In this document: one piece after another, positions 5,175-7,533 of the stretch | How the letters are laid out: the number at the start of each line of letters is the position of its first letter | How positions within the stretch are numbered: the stretch's first letter is position 1 | Source: a bacterium | GTDB lineage: Bacteria; Krumholzibacteriota; Krumholzibacteriia; LZORAL124-64-63 | Length of the DNA stretch: 7,533 nucleotides | Direction of reading: 5' to 3' | NCBI GenBank assembly: GCA_030635025.1 | Contig: DAOVZQ010000113.1 | Span: 1-7,533 of the forward strand | Made by a program: the position numbers and the translations under genes | The notes under the pieces: generated by a model | What the model was told of the DNA's origin: nothing | Seen by the model: the letters and a program-made list of their open reading frames with translations, nothing else | Database searches by the model: none

Positions 5175-6275
5175 ATGACCGACGACGACCTCCGCCACGA
5201 CGACGACGAAGTAAGCTCCGACGAATTCGCGAAACTCCTCTCCGAACAGGAACCTGCGGCCGCAGAGCAGGTACCCGAACCCCGCGCCGGCGACAAGTTA
5301 TCCGGCACCCTGATCCAGACAGGTGAGACCGAGTGTTTCATCGATTACGGCGGCCGGAGCGAGCTCCCTATCTCCACGACCGACCTGAGTGATGACGAGG
5401 GCGTTCTGCAGCACAAGATCGGTGACACGATCACCGCCTATGTGACCGGTAAGGGCGCCGACATGAAACTGGCCCTCAAGCACCGCGCCCAGGGCAAGGA
5501 TACGCGGGTGATCGAAGAGGCGCTGGCCAGCGGCGTCCCCCTCACCGGCAAAGTCAAGGAGACCAACAAGGGCGGCTTCGTGGTCATGCTCGGGGAGCAC
5601 CGCGCCTTCTGCCCTGTATCCCAGATCGACGACAGCTATGTGGACGACCCCGGCAAGTGGGTGGACAAGACCCTGGAATTCCGGGTCATTGAATTCTCCG
5701 AGGGCGGCCGGCGACTTGTTGTCTCACGTCGCGTGATCATGCGCGAAGAGAAAGAGCTTCTCGCCGTGGAGACCCGCAAGACCCTGGGCATCGGCAACGT
5801 GTGCGACGGTAAGGTCGTCCGCCTGATGCCCTACGGCGCCTTCGTGGACATCGGTGGTGTGGAGGGGCTCATCCATGTTTCGGAGATGAGTCACCAACGG
5901 ATCGGCGACCCCAGCGACCTCCTGCAGGAAGGCCAGGAGATCACCGTCAAGATTATGGACATCCAGAACCTCGGCGAGGGACGCAACGAGCGCGTCAGCC
6001 TATCCCTGCGGGCGCTCGAGAGCGACCCCTGGGAAGGGATCGACGACAAACTCAAGATGGGAGAATGGTACGAGGGCGTGATCACGGGACTGGCCGATTT
6101 CGGCGCCTTCGTGGAGTTGCTGCCCGGAGTCCGGGGGCTGATCCACGTCTCCGCGCTGGCCACGGAACGGGTCTACCATCCCAGCGATGTCGTGAAGGAA
6201 GGCCAACAGGTTTCGGTGCGCATCGTGGAGATCGACAAACAGCGCAAGCGCATCTCGCTCGCCCTGACCAACTAG
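5175..6275 (+). CDS. Four-S1-domain RNA-binding protein
   Basis: The 366-residue cytoplasmic protein has a very acidic N-terminal tail (residues 1-35) and four S1/OB-fold repeats at about 38-104, 119-187, 206-279 and 296-365. Repeats three and four are canonical, with YGAFVDIGGVEGLIHVSEMS and DFGAFVELLPGVRGLIHVSAL and the closing 'RVSLSLRA' and 'RISLALTN' strands. Repeat two has the KGGFVVMLG...RAFCPVSQID form, and repeat one is degenerate. S1 repeats bind single-stranded RNA. Ribosomal protein S1 has six repeats in Proteobacteria and four in Firmicutes-type homologues. This protein resembles the four-repeat S1-like proteins of deltaproteobacteria and candidate phyla more than classical RpsA. 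It may therefore be an S1 paralogue, so no symbol is given. ATG start, no strong Shine-Dalgarno. Confidence 0.87.
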   Translation: MTDDDLRHDDDEVSSDEFAKLLSEQEPAAAEQVPEPRAGDKLSGTLIQTGETECFIDYGGRSELPISTTDLSDDEGVLQHKIGDTITAYVTGKGADMKLALKHRAQGKDTRVIEEALASGVPLTGKVKETNKGGFVVMLGEHRAFCPVSQIDDSYVDDPGKWVDKTLEFRVIEFSEGGRRLVVSRRVIMREEKELLAVETRKTLGIGNVCDGKVVRLMPYGAFVDIGGVEGLIHVSEMSHQRIGDPSDLLQEGQEITVKIMDIQNLGEGRNERVSLSLRALESDPWEGIDDKLKMGEWYEGVITGLADFGAFVELLPGVRGLIHVSALATERVYHPSDVVKEGQQVSVRIVEIDKQRKRISLALTN

Positions 6276-6286
6276 GCAATCGACCG

Positions 6287-6311
6287 GCGGGAGGTCTATC
6301 CGGCCTCCCGC
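6287..6311 (+). terminator. Terminator hairpin between convergent genes
   Basis: GCGGGAGG (6287-6294) and CCTCCCGC (6304-6311) form an 8-bp stem with a 9-nt loop, beginning 12 bases after the S1 gene stop. The plus-strand tail is pyrimidine-rich (TCCCCTCTTAATTT), fitting Rho-independent termination of the S1 transcript. The stop codon of the opposing desulfurase gene lies in the loop, so the terminator overlaps that gene's end. No U-tract follows on the minus strand. Confidence 0.55.
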
Positions 6312-7453
6312 TCCCCTCTTAATTTCCGCACGGCCTCAACGATCCGCTCGGCGGCGAACACCGCCTCCTCGTCCGTGTTGTTCCGTCCCAGACAAATCCT
6401 CAGGCTGGACGCCGACTCCCGTTCCGACAACCCGAGCGCCTGCAGCACCCGCGAGGGCTGGCCGTCCCCGGCCGAGCAGGCCGAACCCGTCGACAGGGCC
6501 AGGACAGGCAGTTCACGCAGCAGGCCGGCCGCATCAACGCCGTCGAAGGATAGATTCAGACTGCCGGGCAGCCGCGGTTCGCTCGCGCCGTTCAAGCGGG
6601 TGCCGGACAGGTTTGAGACGATGTATCCCAGTAGGGCTTTCCCCATTTCACGCAGTCGGATCGCATCGGAATCGCGTCGCGTCAAAGCCAACCGCGCGGC
6701 CTCACCAAGACCCGCGATGCCGGGCACGTTCAGCGTCCCGGACCGTAGATTTCGCTCTTGCCCCCCCCCCGTGATCATCCCCCGCAGACGCACCCCTCCC
6801 CGGCCGGCCCGGACATAAAGCGCACCGATACCCTTGGGCCCGTAGAACTTGTGTCCCGACAAGGAGAGCAGGTCTATCTGATCGACTCGGACATCGAGCG
6901 GTACCCGTCCCACGGCCTGAGCGGCGTCGGTGTGAAAAAACACACCGCGCTCGCGGCAGAGCGCTCCAATTTCGGCCCAGGGCTGGAGGGTGCCGATTTC
7001 ATTCTGCGCGGCGAGAACGGAGACGAGCGCCGTTTCGGGGGTGACGGCGACGCTCAGGTCGTCGATGCAGAGCAGACCGTCGCGGCCGCACGAAATCTCT
7101 ACGACCTCCCAGCCCCTCTGCGCCAAGTCGGCCAGGGGCCTCGCCACCGCATCGTGCTCCAAGTTGGATGTAACGATGCGGCCGGGTCGCGGGTGAAGGT
7201 TCGCCAGCCCCTTCAGGGCCAGGTTGTCGGCTTCGGTCGCGCCGGCGGTGAACACGATCTCGCGGGGTTCGCAGCCCAACAACTCGGCCAGATGCCCGCG
7301 GGCTTCGTCGACCACAGCGGCCGCCGCCCACCCGAAAGCGTGGGCGCTCCCCGGATTACCGAAGTGTTCGCGCAAAACGGTGTTCATGATCTCGATCACG
7401 GCGGGATCCACCGGAGTGGTGGCGTGATGATCAAGATAGACCGGCGTTCGCAA
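6296..7453 (-). CDS. nifS: Cysteine desulfurase, NifS/IscS type
   Basis: This 385-residue PLP enzyme converts cysteine to alanine and passes the sulfur as a persulfide to iron-sulfur cluster assembly or other acceptors. Visible motifs are YLDHHATTPVD at the N-terminus, NPGSAHAFG (33-41), TAGATEADNLALKG (69-82), EH100, NEIGTLQP (151-158) and HTDAAQAVGRVP (174-185). SGHKFYGPKG contains the PLP lysine K202, and GGGQERNLRSGT lies at 229-240. The catalytic cysteine is C326 in STGSACSAGDGQPSRVL, of the group I (NifS/IscS) pattern. Length is normal. The start is TTG, supported by GGGGAG five bases upstream and by the family's N-terminus starting right there. Only 15 bases separate it from the end of nadA, so the two are likely one transcript and the enzyme may serve NadA, as NifS does in Bacillus. 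A G10 tract encodes the triple Gly. Confidence 0.94.
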   Translation of the reverse strand: MRTPVYLDHHATTPVDPAVIEIMNTVLREHFGNPGSAHAFGWAAAAVVDEARGHLAELLGCEPREIVFTAGATEADNLALKGLANLHPRPGRIVTSNLEHDAVARPLADLAQRGWEVVEISCGRDGLLCIDDLSVAVTPETALVSVLAAQNEIGTLQPWAEIGALCRERGVFFHTDAAQAVGRVPLDVRVDQIDLLSLSGHKFYGPKGIGALYVRAGRGGVRLRGMITGGGQERNLRSGTLNVPGIAGLGEAARLALTRRDSDAIRLREMGKALLGYIVSNLSGTRLNGASEPRLPGSLNLSFDGVDAAGLLRELPVLALSTGSACSAGDGQPSRVLQALGLSERESASSLRICLGRNNTDEEAVFAAERIVEAVRKLRGEREAG

Positions 7454-7468
7454 GCGGACTCCCCGGGT

Positions 7469-7533
7469 TCAGCTCAGGGCGAGCATGCGCTCGATAGGCA
7501 GCAGGGCCTTCCGTCGCAGCGTCTCATCGACAA
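7469..7533 (-). CDS. nadA: Quinolinate synthase NadA, C-terminal end (partial)
   Basis: Only the last 20 codons are in the window, ending with TGA at 7469-7471. The residues RRKALLPIERMLALS closely match the usual NadA C-terminus, in which '(R/K)AL.PIERML' precedes the stop. NadA is a [4Fe-4S] enzyme that condenses iminoaspartate with dihydroxyacetone phosphate to quinolinate in de novo NAD synthesis. The downstream cysteine desulfurase gene supports the identification. None of the cluster-binding cysteines is visible, so the call rests on a short match plus context. Confidence 0.72.
   Translation of the reverse strand, partial: VDETLRRKALLPIERMLALS

Overview
The window looks like chromosomal DNA of a Gram-negative, fairly GC-rich bacterium. 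Two proteins carry clear signal peptides without being porins, and one gene encodes an outer-membrane beta-barrel ending in Phe. The C-terminal tail TWGGLKAQYR on one secreted protein resembles tails I associate, from memory, with secreted proteins of FCB-type candidate phyla (Krumholzibacteriota, Eisenbacteria and relatives). That placement is tentative. There is no phage, insertion sequence, CRISPR array or rRNA. Most of the window is housekeeping and transport genes, with a less ordinary regulator cassette in the middle.

Layout. 1-226 (+) is the C-terminal end of an M20-family dipeptidase. It is followed at once by a well-formed promoter and a tRNA-Glu(TTC) gene with encoded CCA (273-347). 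357-917 (-) is an AT-richer, unrecognised secreted protein. 1108-1641 (-) is a secreted protein of an OmpH-like conserved hypothetical type. 1688-1833 (-) is a small membrane-protein gene whose frame is broken at a G5 tract. 1826-2056 (-) is a compact Xre-type HTH regulator that overlaps the small gene. The regulator's promoter lies inside a 37-bp inverted repeat and appears to give a leaderless mRNA. 2157-3590 (-) is a sodium:solute symporter and 3607-4926 (-) an alginate-export-type porin; together they look like an operon. The divergent gene at 5175-6275 (+) encodes a four-S1-domain RNA-binding protein. It ends head-to-head with a cysteine desulfurase (6296-7453, -, TTG start), which lies 15 bp downstream of the end of nadA (7469-7533, -).

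How the parts fit. The porin and symporter would form a two-membrane import route for a small, probably anionic solute; the substrate cannot be read from the sequence. The desulfurase next to nadA fits the known need of quinolinate synthase for a [4Fe-4S] cluster in NAD biosynthesis. The HTH regulator, small membrane protein and secreted OmpH-like protein run in one direction with similar strong Shine-Dalgarno sequences. They may form a self-regulated envelope module, and this is the least conventional part of the window. Two long G tracts lie inside minus-strand genes (G8 in the secreted protein, G10 in the desulfurase), plus the G5 at the frameshift; these are candidate slippage sites or assembly errors.
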